The notes under the pieces were generated by a model, which was not told where the DNA came from, ran no database searches, and saw only the letters and a program-made list of their open reading frames with translations. The position numbers were made by a program, and so were the translations under genes. A DNA stretch of 64,000 nucleotides from Muribaculaceae bacterium (GTDB lineage: Bacteria > Bacteroidota > Bacteroidia > Bacteroidales > Muribaculaceae), in assembly GCA_910573745.1 (NCBI GenBank), contig CAJSYI010000009.1, forward strand, positions 26,281 to 90,280, given 5' to 3'. Positions 17,302 through 27,893 of the stretch are shown piece after piece. Position 1 is the stretch's first letter; the number at the start of each line of letters is the position of its first letter.

Positions 17302-18504
17302 ATGGGAAAAGCATTGATCATCGGCGCAGGCGGCGTCGGAACGGTAGTTGCCCACAAATGCGCGCAACATCCCGAAGTGTTTGAAGAGATCGTGATCGCT
17401 TCACGGACAATCGCCAAATGCGACGCGCTCGCCAAGAGAATCGGAGCAAAGAACATCTCGACCGATTGCGTGGACGCAGACAGCGTGGAGCAGCTTGTGG
17501 AGCTTTTCAACCGCCACAGGCCCGACATCTGCATCAACGTGGCCCTCCCCTACCAAGACCTCACTATCATGGAGGCATGCCTGCAGACCGGGGTCAACTA
17601 CCTCGACACGGCCAACTACGAGCCTAAGGACGAGGCGCATTTCGAGTATTCCTGGCAATGGGCATACCGCGAACGCTTCGAGAAGGCCGGACTGACGGCA
17701 ATCCTCGGATGCGGCTTCGACCCGGGAGTGTCGGCGATATTCGTGGCCTACGCGGCAAAACACCATTTCTCCGAAATGCAGTATCTCGACATCGTGGACT
17801 GCAATGCCGGAAACCACGGAAAGGCTTTCGCCACCAACTTCAACCCCGAAATCAACATACGCGAAATCACCCAGAAGGGCAAATACTGGCAGGACGGCAG
17901 ATGGGTAGAGACCGGAAACCTCGAAATCCACCGCCCGCTCACATATCCCAACATCGGCGAACGCGAATCATATCTCCTTTACCACGAAGAGCTTGAATCG
18001 CTCGTGCAGAACTTCCCGACCATACGCCGCGCACGCTTCTGGATGACATTCGGGCAGGAATACCTAACCCACCTCCGTGTGATACAGGACATCGGCATGG
18101 CACGCATCGACCCGGTGATGTACGAAGGGAAGGAAATAGTGCCCATCCAGTTCCTGAAAGCCGTTCTCCCCGACCCCGGAAGCCTCGGAGAGAACTACAC
18201 GGGAGAGACCTCCATCGGCTGCCGCATCCGAGGAATCGACAAGGAAGGCAAGGAATCGACCTACTACATCTACAACAACTGTTCGCATGAGGCCGCCTAC
18301 AAGGAGACCGGGGCGCAGGCCGTGAGCTACACCACCGGCGTGCCGGCCATGGTGGGAGCCTACATGTTCCTGACCGGGAAATGGGTGATGCCCGGCGTGC
18401 ACAACGTAGAGGAGTTCGATCCCGACCCGTTCCTGGAGATGCTCGCCGCCTCCGGGCTCCCATGGAGCGTCGTCACCGACGGCGACATCGAGCTTGAGGC
18501 CTGA
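17302..18504 (+). CDS. Saccharopine dehydrogenase family protein, carboxynorspermidine synthase type
   Basis: The 400-residue protein opens with a Rossmann NAD(P)-binding motif (ALIIGAGGVGTVVAHKCA). It contains the LGCGFDPGVSAIFVAYA segment and the saccharopine-dehydrogenase-like C-terminal domain (VDCNAGNHGK and later motifs). In gut Bacteroidetes this subgroup acts as carboxynorspermidine/carboxyspermidine dehydrogenase, the reductive condensation step in spermidine synthesis from aspartate semialdehyde and a diamine. The partner decarboxylase is not in this window. It has its own promoter and is followed by a hairpin. Confidence 0.85.
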   Translation: MGKALIIGAGGVGTVVAHKCAQHPEVFEEIVIASRTIAKCDALAKRIGAKNISTDCVDADSVEQLVELFNRHRPDICINVALPYQDLTIMEACLQTGVNYLDTANYEPKDEAHFEYSWQWAYRERFEKAGLTAILGCGFDPGVSAIFVAYAAKHHFSEMQYLDIVDCNAGNHGKAFATNFNPEINIREITQKGKYWQDGRWVETGNLEIHRPLTYPNIGERESYLLYHEELESLVQNFPTIRRARFWMTFGQEYLTHLRVIQDIGMARIDPVMYEGKEIVPIQFLKAVLPDPGSLGENYTGETSIGCRIRGIDKEGKESTYYIYNNCSHEAAYKETGAQAVSYTTGVPAMVGAYMFLTGKWVMPGVHNVEEFDPDPFLEMLAASGLPWSVVTDGDIELEA

Positions 18505-18531
18505 CAACCCGCAAAAGGCACGAAACCATAC

Positions 18532-18576
18532 CCACGCCCTGCCACGGACTTGAAAAACATCCGCGGCAGGGCGTGG
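18532..18576 (+). terminator. Hairpin terminator downstream of the dehydrogenase gene
   Basis: CCACGCCCTGCC at 18532-18543 pairs with GGCAGGGCGTGG at 18565-18576; an inner CGGA/TCCG helix extends the stem. It is followed by CCTTTTCC, a weak T-tract. The rest of the 329-base gap up to 18833 holds only a -7 box. Confidence 0.65.
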
Positions 18577-18729
18577 CCTTTTCCGTATTCTTCACAAGCC
18601 CACTGTCCATATCCGTCTCTCCAGCCCCACTTTTCACGCAATCGACTGCAGGCCACCGCATTACCCCCCCGATTAAAAAAAATCGTTAAAAAGTTTGCGT
18701 CAAATAGCAATCATATCAGAAAAAAACAC

Positions 18730-18737
18730 TAACTTTG
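18730..18737 (+). promoter_or_regulatory. -7 box for the secreted-protein gene cluster
   Basis: TAACTTTG lies about 100 bases before the first gene of the cluster. No TTTG is present 19-21 nt upstream, so the -33 element is weak or absent and a co-activator may be needed. Confidence 0.5.
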
Positions 18738-18833
18738 GCACATCAAATACAGACGACTTTTCACAGCCAGAACGTTTATCACGTTCAATAATGGCAAAAA
18801 CCTGAAAACAAAAAACTCAAACTACTATAATTT

Positions 18834-20705
18834 ATGAATAAAAGACTACGCTACACTTTTTCAGCCTGTATGCTTGTCGCAGCAGCCCTGGGCCATGCAC
18901 AGGAAGGCGTAAGCTACGGCTATTGTTCCGACGAAATCGAAGGATGCGGATTCACCGTCGACGGCAAATACTGGATCGCAGGCGCGTTCAAGATGACCGA
19001 CGCCGACGTGAGCCAATTCGACGGATGCGAAATCACCGGAGTGAGCATCGGATTCGGAAGCGGACGCAACAAGGACATCAAAATCTTCATGACCGAAGAC
19101 CTCGCCAGCGAACCGTTCTACACACAGGCAGGACGCGTAAGGGCATCGCAGTGGTGCGACATACCTGTTACCGAGCCAGTAAAGATTGAAAAAGGGAAGC
19201 CGTTCTACATCGGCTACACCTATTATGTGGACAACATGACCGCCAAGCCCATCGGAACGGACGGAAACACCCTTTCCTACACCGACGGAGCCGACTGGAT
19301 GGCCGCGGCAATGACCGAAGAGGAACTGTCCTCCCAATGGAAGCAATACGGAAAAGAGGTCGGCAACATCTGCATACGGGCCATAATCAACGGAGAAAAC
19401 CTCTCCAAGGCCAACTGCGTGCCTGTGGCCCTCGACATGCCGGAACTCGCCACCCCGGGCGAGCCGTTCAAGTTCTCGCTTTCGTTCACCAACGCATCCT
19501 CGGTGCCGGTCAGCAACGTTGAGGTGGTCTACCAGCTCGGCTCGGACGCCGAACAGACGATACAGTACGACCTTCCGCAGCCGGTCGCCACCAACGCGCG
19601 CGGCGAAATCGAGATTGACGGACTGACCGACCAGGACGAGCTTGAAATCCCGTCATGGGCAAGAATAACAAAAGTCAACGGGCTTCCCAACGACATGGCC
19701 GACCGCAAGGCATACGGCACACTGGTCTGCACCACCGGCCTGTTCGAGCGCAAAATGGTGGTAGAGAAGTTCTCAGGCGTACATTGCGGCTATTGCCCCC
19801 GAGGAATCGTCGGTTTCGACTATATGAACGAACACCATAAGGACGCATTCATCGGCATCTCCGTGCAGAACTATTCCGCCTCAGACCCGATGTACTGCAC
19901 CGCATACGAACCCTGGAAAAAGAAATTCAGCGCCGGAGGCGCACCTTACTGCTACGTGAACCGCAACAAGATGCTGACAACCAACCCCGAGAAAGGCACC
20001 CTCGAGGACGCTTTCAATACGGTACATTACCGTACGAGCAACATCGGAATAAAGGTTACGGCAGAAGCCACGGCCGATCCGATGGCATATGACGTTACCG
20101 GAACCGTGAAAGTGGCTCGCGACGTGGAAGATGCCAGCCTCGCCATGACATTCGTGGTCACGGAAGACTTCGTGGGGCCCTACAGGCAGACCAACAACTT
20201 CAACACCTCGCCCGGATGCCCCGAATTCAGCGGCAAAGGCAACCCCGTGAACATGCTCTTCCACGACGTGGCACGCAACATACCCTCCGACTGGGAAGGA
20301 TACGCCAACAGCGTGCCCCAGACCCTTAAAGCAGGCGAGGAATATCCGTTCACCGTAAAAGCCTTGAGCCTGGGACGCACCTCCGAGCCGAAGAACGCCA
20401 ACATCATAGCACTGCTCATCGACACCAAGACCTCCGAAATAATCAATGCCGACCGAATGCACATAGACCCCTCCCGAGACGACAACCCCGGAGGAATCGA
20501 CGCGGCAGACGGCGGCGAGCCGAGATTCATCGTGACAGGCGGAGAAGGATTCATCGCGCTGGACGGCGACGAATGCGAAGCGCAGATATACTCCGTCTCC
20601 GGACAGCTGACCGCAGTAATACGCACCGGAGAGACCGTCGAGGCAGCGCCCGGCATGTACATCGTAAAGACCCCGGCCAAGGCCGAGAAGACAATAGTCA
20701 GATAA
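18834..20705 (+). CDS. Omp28-like secreted protein with CxxC thioredoxin-type motif and T9SS-like sorting domain
   Basis: The 623-residue protein has a signal peptide ending near GHAQ. The N-terminal half is a beta-sandwich region. The middle has VVEKFSGVHCGYCPRG, with C318 and C321 forming the CxxC motif of the Omp28/thioredoxin-like outer-membrane family. The last 60 or so residues (QIYSVSGQL, PGMYIVK, EKTIVR end) match the pattern of type A T9SS C-terminal domains. It is first in a run of seven genes and follows a -7 box. Surface delivery is an inference; no secretion genes are in the window. Confidence 0.82.
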   Translation: MNKRLRYTFSACMLVAAALGHAQEGVSYGYCSDEIEGCGFTVDGKYWIAGAFKMTDADVSQFDGCEITGVSIGFGSGRNKDIKIFMTEDLASEPFYTQAGRVRASQWCDIPVTEPVKIEKGKPFYIGYTYYVDNMTAKPIGTDGNTLSYTDGADWMAAAMTEEELSSQWKQYGKEVGNICIRAIINGENLSKANCVPVALDMPELATPGEPFKFSLSFTNASSVPVSNVEVVYQLGSDAEQTIQYDLPQPVATNARGEIEIDGLTDQDELEIPSWARITKVNGLPNDMADRKAYGTLVCTTGLFERKMVVEKFSGVHCGYCPRGIVGFDYMNEHHKDAFIGISVQNYSASDPMYCTAYEPWKKKFSAGGAPYCYVNRNKMLTTNPEKGTLEDAFNTVHYRTSNIGIKVTAEATADPMAYDVTGTVKVARDVEDASLAMTFVVTEDFVGPYRQTNNFNTSPGCPEFSGKGNPVNMLFHDVARNIPSDWEGYANSVPQTLKAGEEYPFTVKALSLGRTSEPKNANIIALLIDTKTSEIINADRMHIDPSRDDNPGGIDAADGGEPRFIVTGGEGFIALDGDECEAQIYSVSGQLTAVIRTGETVEAAPGMYIVKTPAKAEKTIVR

Positions 20706-20740
20706 GCACCACCAAAGACTTCAAACGAACATCAACAGAC

Positions 20741-22330
20741 ATGGCAAAAAACTTCAAAACGGCCGTTGCGGCACTCGCATTCGGCGCGCTGTTCGGCACA
20801 TCTGCCGCTGAAGCCCAGACAAGCGAAACGTGGAAGCCGATAGGCACCGGCCTGATACGCGACGACGTAATAACATCGTTCTACATCCAGGACTCTTTCT
20901 GGGAATTCCCGGCAGAAATCGAAGAAAGCGAACAGACCCCGGGACGCTACCGGATATTGAACGCATACAAGAACTGTCCGTCGGTAGGAGGCCCCGAGTT
21001 TCCCGCAGTGGACAACTATCTGGTGGTCGACGCATCCGACCCGGTGCACGTCTACATCGAACCGGCATGCGTCAACTACTACATAGGCGAAGGGCAAGTC
21101 CTGTGCCTATGGACAATGGCCGACGACTATTACAACAACCGGTACGGCAACTGGGAGCTCGCCGACAAGGAAGGGATATGCGGCCGCATAGAAGACGGAA
21201 CCATCACATTCCCCGCCAGAACCCTGCTCGCCGGATTCATAGAGGAAACAGCGTTCAATCCCTCGGAGCACGACATTATGTGGAAACAGGTGAACACGAA
21301 CAGCATGTTCCGCATAAAGCTGCCCGGCACCCCCAACACCGACATCGGCATATCCTTGGTCGGCATAAACCAGGACAAGACAGGCGTGCAGTACGAAATA
21401 AGCATCCCCGCAGACACGGAATACGCGAAAATAGGGGTCTTCGAAGGCGAATACACCGATTCCATGCGCGCCGCAGTGGAGAACGACGAGACGGAGACAT
21501 TCAAATGCGAGAAATCCCAGACATTCACAGTCCCATTCGAGAAAGACGGCATCTACACGCTCGTGGCCGTGCCTTACGTCAACGGGAAGTCATACCGGGA
21601 TTCATACACGACAAGCGAATGGAGCTATTCCGAGGCGGAATGGAGGAAGGCCGGAAAGGCAAAATACACAGAAGCCATCCTTTCAAGCAACGAACTCAGC
21701 AACTACGGATTCATAATCGACGAGTATGAATACGAAGTGGACGTCGAGCAGGGAGTGGCCCAGCCATGGATGATACGCCTGACAGACCCTTACGGGCCGG
21801 AATGCTACCCTTACGCCACAGACGTGAACTACGACTCCAAGAAGAAGCACTACATGTGTTTCGACCTCAGCGACTTCAGCTGCGTAGACCTCAAGCACAC
21901 CGAAGACATCGGCCTCGACCTCAGCCAGGGACGCATGTCGGTACGCTCCAACTCAGACCTGTACATGAACGACCGCCCCTTCGGCGACAACATGACAAAA
22001 GAGGAATACAAGGCCGACAGCTCATTGCCGAAGTGCAGATACGACGCTCAGACGAAGACCATCGTGTTCGAGCCCAACTCGATCCGTCTGCTGTTTCCCG
22101 ACCGCCGTCCCGACGCATGGTACTACGCCAACATGAACGGACACGCAAAAGTGTCGCTTCCATCCGACATCGACATCAAAGAGTCGTCTGTAGCCGCAAT
22201 CGAGGCTGAAGCCCAGGCTGAAGCCGAATATTTCACCATCGACGGCATCAAGGCGGACTGCCGCAACCTGGACAGCGGAATCTACATAGTGCGCAAGGGC
22301 AACGAGACGTCAAAAGTAATCATCAGATAA
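20741..22330 (+). CDS. Secreted protein of unknown function with T9SS-like C-terminus
   Basis: The 529-residue protein begins with a signal peptide (ending near AEAQ), followed by a large beta-rich, acidic and Tyr-rich body in which no domain is recognised. It ends FTIDGIKADCRNLDSGIYIVRKGN and a KVIIR tail, the GIYIVR pattern of sorting domains. ATG 20741 was chosen because it places the signal peptide first; a longer reading frame starts inside the preceding gene. It follows that gene by 35 bases. Confidence 0.72.
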   Translation: MAKNFKTAVAALAFGALFGTSAAEAQTSETWKPIGTGLIRDDVITSFYIQDSFWEFPAEIEESEQTPGRYRILNAYKNCPSVGGPEFPAVDNYLVVDASDPVHVYIEPACVNYYIGEGQVLCLWTMADDYYNNRYGNWELADKEGICGRIEDGTITFPARTLLAGFIEETAFNPSEHDIMWKQVNTNSMFRIKLPGTPNTDIGISLVGINQDKTGVQYEISIPADTEYAKIGVFEGEYTDSMRAAVENDETETFKCEKSQTFTVPFEKDGIYTLVAVPYVNGKSYRDSYTTSEWSYSEAEWRKAGKAKYTEAILSSNELSNYGFIIDEYEYEVDVEQGVAQPWMIRLTDPYGPECYPYATDVNYDSKKKHYMCFDLSDFSCVDLKHTEDIGLDLSQGRMSVRSNSDLYMNDRPFGDNMTKEEYKADSSLPKCRYDAQTKTIVFEPNSIRLLFPDRRPDAWYYANMNGHAKVSLPSDIDIKESSVAAIEAEAQAEAEYFTIDGIKADCRNLDSGIYIVRKGNETSKVIIR

Positions 22331-22357
22331 TATATTCAATTCAAAACCATCCAAATC

Positions 22358-25300
22358 ATGAACAGCAGACTACACCCATTCATCCTGGGGGCGGCCGCAA
22401 TCATGGCGGCAACCCCGGCAGGCGCAAGGCAGGTGGACGCGTTCCCGGAAAGGCTGATGCCATCCGAAAACCATCTACGGGCACCCATAAACCGCGCTCC
22501 CCTCAACCAGGAGGCCAGTCTTGGGACAAAAGTGTTCGGCACGACGCTTATGGACTACAACCTGGCCCGCTCATTCTCCAACTATTACGAAAACCGTTAT
22601 GAGCTGGAGAAGCTCAACCTCATCTACGACGAGGCAATAGACGACTCTTCGGTCCCGACACTCTACATCATCAATGCCGGAGCCTACAACACCTCCGACG
22701 GCAACTATTACGCCTACAAGGTGAAATACTACACCATAGGCATCACCTACGCCTACCAATGGCTCAAGGTGAACCCTGCCGACGGGAAATGGGAAGTCCT
22801 GGCCACCCTCGAAAACCACAGCCATGACCACACCCCCCTCTACGACATGGCCTACAGCCCTTATGACGACGAGATGTACGGACTCGTGCAGAACGACGAC
22901 GGACAGGTGAAGTCGCGCATAGGCAAAGTGAACCTCAGCAATTCCGAAGTCTACGACCTCATACAGCTCGACGAGTATTACCTGGCCGCCGCATTCGACT
23001 ATGACGGCAACCTCTACGCCATCCGCTGGGACTACAACTCCGAAGGGAACATAACCGGCACGAGGCTCGACCGTTTCGACATGGACTTCAAGGTGGTCGA
23101 TTCAAAGAAAGTAACGGTTGACGGCAAAGCCTTCATGTCCTATTACCAGCATGGCCTCGACTTCGACTACACCACTGGAGAGCTGATATGGGCGGCGACA
23201 AACAACGAAGCCGACCAGTACATGGTGCGTATCGAACCGGAGACAGCCGCCACCACCAACTACGGAAAGGTGGGGTTCAACGAGGTGATGACAGGCCTGC
23301 ACGTGCCTTACACCACCGCGGCCCACCGTGAAGCGCCGGCAAAGGTCAACGGTCTCGGATTCACAATCGACCCACAAGGGCAGAACAACGTAACCATCTC
23401 CTGGACCAACCCGACAACGAAATGGAACCGCACAGCCCTCGACAACCTCGTTTCGGTCAAGATATACCGTGATGCCCACAGCGGAGCCCCCATAGCCACC
23501 GTCGACGCCGCAGGCAAGGAAGGAGAGAAGATGGAATTCACCGACAAAGGCGCGCCCCAAGGCATACACAAGTACTATGTCATAGCGGTCAACGACAAAG
23601 GTGAAGGCGTGGAGACGTTCATCGAGGCATTCGTGGGCCGCGACGTCCCGGGACAGGTCAACGACCTAACCGTCAAAGACAAAGACAACGGAAAGAGCGT
23701 GGAAATCACGTGGACGGCACCGACCGTCGGAGCCAGCGAAGGGTGGTTCGACAGCAAGATTACCTATGACGTAGAACGCCTGCCCGGCAACACCAAGCTG
23801 GCCACAGGGCTCGAGACGCTGTCATACACCGACGCCAACATCGAGGAATCGCAGTTCTACAGCTACGTGATAACCCCCGTAACCTCCGACGGACGCGGCG
23901 AGTCCCGCACCTCCGATGGGATACTTGCGGGCGGAAGCCTGAAGGTGCCTTTCAGCACCGAGTTCTCCACCCGGCAGGAGGCTGCCCGCTTCCTGAGTTT
24001 CTACGGCTTCGGAGGCAATTCGTCTTTCGAATACACGCACAACAACACCAAGCCGGGCACAATGGCCATGATTTACCAATACCAGCCCGAAAACGACGCC
24101 ACCCTCAGCTCTCCCCCGATGAACCTGACCAAAGGGAAGAAATACCGCGTCGACTGGCACGTAACCTTATGCGGATTCGGAAGGGTGTTCGAAGACAGGT
24201 ACAACCATTTCAAGATAATGGGCGGCACAGCTCCCAACGCGCAGGAGATGACCGAAGTCCTCGCCGACCATAAGGACTTCCTGAGCATCAAGGCTCCTTA
24301 CAGCTGCGTGATCACCACCTATTTCGAATCGCCCGTGGACGGGGACTACTGCGTAGGGCTCAACGTCGCCACCAACGACCAGGAAAGGAAAGACGACTGG
24401 ATATATGTTACCGGATTCTCCATCTCCGAAAGCCCTGCCGACGACCTTGCTGCCGAAAAGCTGACATGTCCGCTGATAGTGTCTGCCAACAATGACAACT
24501 ACTTCGACGTGGAAGTCTACAACAACGGAGACAACAAACAGAGGAACTACAAAGTAGAAATAGGGATCGCCCGCCTCGACGGCGTGTTCGAGCCTTTCGC
24601 CTCCACCGACAAAGTGCTGGCAATCGAACCGCACGACACCCAGACAATCAGGGTTGTGGGCAAACCCGGCAAATACGGCATTCAGGACATCGCTGCACGC
24701 GTGGTGCTCACCGGAGACGGCAACGCCGACAACGACATCTCAGGGATGTGCCAGGTAAAGGTGGAAGCAGGCTCGGCCTACAACAATACCGTCAACGACA
24801 CGGAGACTAACCATACCGACTCCGGCCTCCCGTTTTCAGTGTACCATTCCAACTCAGCGTCGCAGACCATCTACACCCCCGAGATGCTCGGATTCGAGAA
24901 TGAACACAACCTGATCGACGGTCTGGCCTGGGAATACACCTCTTCAAAGGAGATCAGCAACATCAAGATGAAAGTCTACCTCGGCGCAACCGACAAATCT
25001 GAATACGACAAAAACCGGGGCAAATTCATCACCGAAGGGAACAATCTCGTGTATGACGGCACCGTGGCGGCGGAAATGGATGAGGAGAACTTCAGATGGA
25101 TGAACATACGGTTCCCTGACTCGCCTTTCAGCTTACCGAAGGACAAGGGACTCGTGGTAACCGTCATTGCCGAGGAGACCGCCAACAACGGGGCATTCCC
25201 GCTATTGTTCAAGGTATTCAATTCCTCCAATGCCAACCCCGACATCGCGGACAACCTCTACCACACAGTAATCGCACGCGACAGCAAGGAAATCGACATC

Positions 25301-25612
25301 GCCAACCCGGGAAGCATATTCAAAGCCTGCGAGATGCCTGTGCTGCATATAAGCCTCGGCAAAGGGTCAGGAGGTGTCGGCGAGATCAGCGGAGACGGCG
25401 GAGACCTCGGATTCAGCATCCTCGGCAACGCAATACGCTTCAACGGCAACGCGGCATACGCTGCCGTCTACGACATGAACGGACGACTGCTCATAGCGTC
25501 GGCAGTGGAAAGCAGCGGCTGCATGCCGCTCAACCTCTGCAACGGCATCTACATCCTCAGAGTCCAGGATGCCGACGGCAACATGAAGAGCGCAAAGTTC
25601 ATCGTCCGATAG
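22358..25612 (+). CDS. Large secreted multidomain protein: propeller-like, two Fn3, choice-of-anchor-J-like, T9SS-like C-terminus
   Basis: The 1084-residue protein has a signal peptide (to about residue 26). A beta-rich region (60-325) with repeated YDxxGNLYAIRWD-type strands looks like a propeller. Fibronectin-III-like modules start near residues 325 and 430 (VNGLGFTIDPQGQNNVTISW; VNDLTVKDKDNGKSVEITW). From about 534 to 700 lies a jelly-roll region like choice-of-anchor J (STEFSTRQEAARFLSFYGF). A further beta region is followed by the C-terminal sorting-like domain (VYDMNGRLL, NGIYILRVQD, SAKFIVR). No protease or glycosidase motif is seen, so adhesion or glycan binding is more likely than catalysis. 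Confidence 0.78.
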   Translation: MNSRLHPFILGAAAIMAATPAGARQVDAFPERLMPSENHLRAPINRAPLNQEASLGTKVFGTTLMDYNLARSFSNYYENRYELEKLNLIYDEAIDDSSVPTLYIINAGAYNTSDGNYYAYKVKYYTIGITYAYQWLKVNPADGKWEVLATLENHSHDHTPLYDMAYSPYDDEMYGLVQNDDGQVKSRIGKVNLSNSEVYDLIQLDEYYLAAAFDYDGNLYAIRWDYNSEGNITGTRLDRFDMDFKVVDSKKVTVDGKAFMSYYQHGLDFDYTTGELIWAATNNEADQYMVRIEPETAATTNYGKVGFNEVMTGLHVPYTTAAHREAPAKVNGLGFTIDPQGQNNVTISWTNPTTKWNRTALDNLVSVKIYRDAHSGAPIATVDAAGKEGEKMEFTDKGAPQGIHKYYVIAVNDKGEGVETFIEAFVGRDVPGQVNDLTVKDKDNGKSVEITWTAPTVGASEGWFDSKITYDVERLPGNTKLATGLETLSYTDANIEESQFYSYVITPVTSDGRGESRTSDGILAGGSLKVPFSTEFSTRQEAARFLSFYGFGGNSSFEYTHNNTKPGTMAMIYQYQPENDATLSSPPMNLTKGKKYRVDWHVTLCGFGRVFEDRYNHFKIMGGTAPNAQEMTEVLADHKDFLSIKAPYSCVITTYFESPVDGDYCVGLNVATNDQERKDDWIYVTGFSISESPADDLAAEKLTCPLIVSANNDNYFDVEVYNNGDNKQRNYKVEIGIARLDGVFEPFASTDKVLAIEPHDTQTIRVVGKPGKYGIQDIAARVVLTGDGNADNDISGMCQVKVEAGSAYNNTVNDTETNHTDSGLPFSVYHSNSASQTIYTPEMLGFENEHNLIDGLAWEYTSSKEISNIKMKVYLGATDKSEYDKNRGKFITEGNNLVYDGTVAAEMDEENFRWMNIRFPDSPFSLPKDKGLVVTVIAEETANNGAFPLLFKVFNSSNANPDIADNLYHTVIARDSKEIDIANPGSIFKACEMPVLHISLGKGSGGVGEISGDGGDLGFSILGNAIRFNGNAAYAAVYDMNGRLLIASAVESSGCMPLNLCNGIYILRVQDADGNMKSAKFIVR

Positions 25613-25627
25613 ACAATTCACCACCCA

Positions 25628-25661
25628 TTTTCAGGAGCGGCACGCGTGCCGCTCCTGAAAA
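25628..25661 (+). other. Intercistronic hairpin 1 in the secreted-protein cluster
   Basis: A perfect 34-base palindrome: TTTTCAGGAGCGGCACG followed by its complement. It is not followed directly by a T-tract, and no promoter is visible before the next start at 25698. An mRNA processing or stability element, or a weak attenuator, is as likely as a terminator. Confidence 0.6.
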
Positions 25662-25697
25662 ACCACTTTTTCAAACATAAAAACAAATTTCAGACAC

Positions 25698-27884
25698 ATG
25701 GCAAACAAACTACTTTTCGCTGCGGCGGCCTCATTGCTGGCAATGCCAGCCGCCACGGCATTCAGCCCCCTGAGAACAGGCATGTCGGAATATGACCCTG
25801 CCTTCAAGGGACACGCTAAATCCACCCGGGACAAGTCCGCAGGATTCACACACAAAGACTCCGGCAACGGCATGATGCGCTCGCTCGGAGTGGCCGGAGG
25901 CGGCATCGAGCAGGTAACCAAATACGGCGACCTCACGCTCCTGATCGAGGAGGACTTCTCGCTCCTGTCCACCGGCACCGAAGAGGAGCCGGACACCGAG
26001 ACAATCCTCAACTACGAATGGGACGATCCCGAATACCAATATGTATGGAACAACATGAAGCCCGAATTCGTACACGGCAACCTCAAATGGGGCATAGGCA
26101 ACGCCTATCCGGCAGGCGGCTCGGCATGCTTCATGTTTTCCGCCAGCAATCCTGAGGCTCACATCGTAACCCCCATGATGGACCTTACGGCCAACGACGG
26201 CTCGTTCGTGGTCGAGTTCCGCGCAAAGGCAAGCGCTGATGCGGAAATCTTCAAGCTGATGGTAGAGGCCAGCGAAACACGCAACTGGGGGCCCACCTGG
26301 GACGAATTCGACAATTCGGTGGAGTTCACCACAATCTCCAACGAATGGACCACATACCGCGCCATATTCCAGAAAGGCGGCCCGACCAGCCTCTGCAACA
26401 TCTATGCCGCAGGCATGGCCGGGAACCTCTATGTGGACGACGTGAAGATATATTCGCTCAAGCCTTTCGTGGACACCCCGACCCTCAAACGCCACACCGA
26501 CTTCACCCAGACCTCGTTCAAGGCCAACTGGGAGCCCGTGGACGGAGCCGACAGATACTTCCTGAGCGTATGGAGCATCAACGAAGAGGGAGAAAGGGAG
26601 TTCGTGCTTGAAGACAAGGAGATCGCCGGTGCGACTTCCTGCGAGGTCAACGGCGTGTCGGAGACCACCACGTATTTCTACGACGTAAGAGCCGCCAAGG
26701 GCGAACAGATGTCCCTCCTGCCGCTTCCCTACGAAGTGTTCGACATAGTGTCTCCCGAAATGATGCCTGCGGAACAGGGAAGCGACGAACGCACGTTCAT
26801 CAGCCGCGTAAAGCCGCTGGAGGCAGCCAGAGGCTACAACTTCTACGCAATGACCGAGCGCACTGCCAAGACCGACGGCCCGTTCGTGATCACCGACGAG
26901 CAGTTCACCGGATGGAAGCACCCCAACATCGAGACAGAGCAGCCAGAATGGACAATCGAGAACCCTTATGACCAAGTCTCAAGCCTTTGGTATCCCACCG
27001 ACATACGCCAGCAGGGATGGCACGGAGAGAACTTTATGACCTATAAGGATTTCCTTTGCATCGACCCGTTCTTCTGGGAGGCCGGCGGCGAACAGTGCGG
27101 CTGGATTTCGCCCGAATTCGACCTCTCCAAAGACGGCGGAAAGATTTCCATAGACCTCAAGCTCGCAGGCAAGGTGTGCGAACTGTTCAACGAAGACGGC
27201 ACCCCCGCAGGCACGGTGATTGCCGACTGCCTCATCGCCCTGTTCAACTGGAACGACGAAATCGGCGATTATGAACAGGTGGAAAGCGTGCGGTGCTCGG
27301 ACGTAACCACATCCTGGAAACCATACCACGTGGAACTCACAAAAGGCTCTTCACGCTCCGTAATCGGATTCTTCGCGGTGCATTCGCTCGACAACCTCTA
27401 CGTGGACGACATCCTCATCCAACAGAACTACAAGGCCGGAGAGAAGTTCTACGACCCGTTCGCCTACCGCACCTGGCTCCTCGCAGACCAGATAAGGGGA
27501 GAAGGCGGCGACCCGGAACGATTCGAGTACACGCTGCCCAGCCACGCATGGGACCGGGACATCTACCACAAGGCCCAGGCCGCACGCATACATTTCGACA
27601 AGAACAACAGCCACGACGGCGAGGCGCTGTCAGGCTTCTCAAAAACAGAATACGTCGGGAACTTCGAGAGCGGCCTGTCGCTCGTGCTTGACGAAAACGA
27701 CGGCTCCGCCCGCGTCATCGACGGGACAATCACCATACTCAACCCCGAAGGCAAAGATGTGATGCTCTTTTCAGCCGACGGCAAGGCCGCTCTGCTCGGC
27801 AGTTCCGCTGAAATCAGGCACAAGGCCCCGAGGGGGGCATACGTGGTCCGCATCGGCACGAAATCCATCAAATTAGTACACTGA
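25698..27884 (+). CDS. Secreted protein with two choice-of-anchor-J-like domains and a T9SS-like C-terminus
   Basis: The 728-residue protein has a signal peptide (ATAF region, about residue 21). Two jelly-roll segments are similar in layout: about 80-260 (LLIEEDFSLL ... NLYVDDVKIYS) and about 395-575 (VITDEQFTGW ... NLYVDDILIQQ). Each ends in the conserved NLYVDD strand. An Fn3-like module lies between them. The C-terminus (MLFSADGKAALLG, RGAYVVRIGTKSIKLVH) is a variant of the sorting domain. It is preceded and followed by intercistronic hairpins. Function is unknown; carbohydrate or surface binding is inferred from domain type. Confidence 0.76.
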   Translation: MANKLLFAAAASLLAMPAATAFSPLRTGMSEYDPAFKGHAKSTRDKSAGFTHKDSGNGMMRSLGVAGGGIEQVTKYGDLTLLIEEDFSLLSTGTEEEPDTETILNYEWDDPEYQYVWNNMKPEFVHGNLKWGIGNAYPAGGSACFMFSASNPEAHIVTPMMDLTANDGSFVVEFRAKASADAEIFKLMVEASETRNWGPTWDEFDNSVEFTTISNEWTTYRAIFQKGGPTSLCNIYAAGMAGNLYVDDVKIYSLKPFVDTPTLKRHTDFTQTSFKANWEPVDGADRYFLSVWSINEEGEREFVLEDKEIAGATSCEVNGVSETTTYFYDVRAAKGEQMSLLPLPYEVFDIVSPEMMPAEQGSDERTFISRVKPLEAARGYNFYAMTERTAKTDGPFVITDEQFTGWKHPNIETEQPEWTIENPYDQVSSLWYPTDIRQQGWHGENFMTYKDFLCIDPFFWEAGGEQCGWISPEFDLSKDGGKISIDLKLAGKVCELFNEDGTPAGTVIADCLIALFNWNDEIGDYEQVESVRCSDVTTSWKPYHVELTKGSSRSVIGFFAVHSLDNLYVDDILIQQNYKAGEKFYDPFAYRTWLLADQIRGEGGDPERFEYTLPSHAWDRDIYHKAQAARIHFDKNNSHDGEALSGFSKTEYVGNFESGLSLVLDENDGSARVIDGTITILNPEGKDVMLFSADGKAALLGSSAEIRHKAPRGAYVVRIGTKSIKLVH

Positions 27885-27893
27885 CCATTCAGT

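Noticed and set aside
25731..26975. 414-codon minus-strand frame opposite a secreted-protein gene
   Set aside because: No motif, signal or start context; the plus-strand gene has a signal peptide, domains and a sorting C-terminus.
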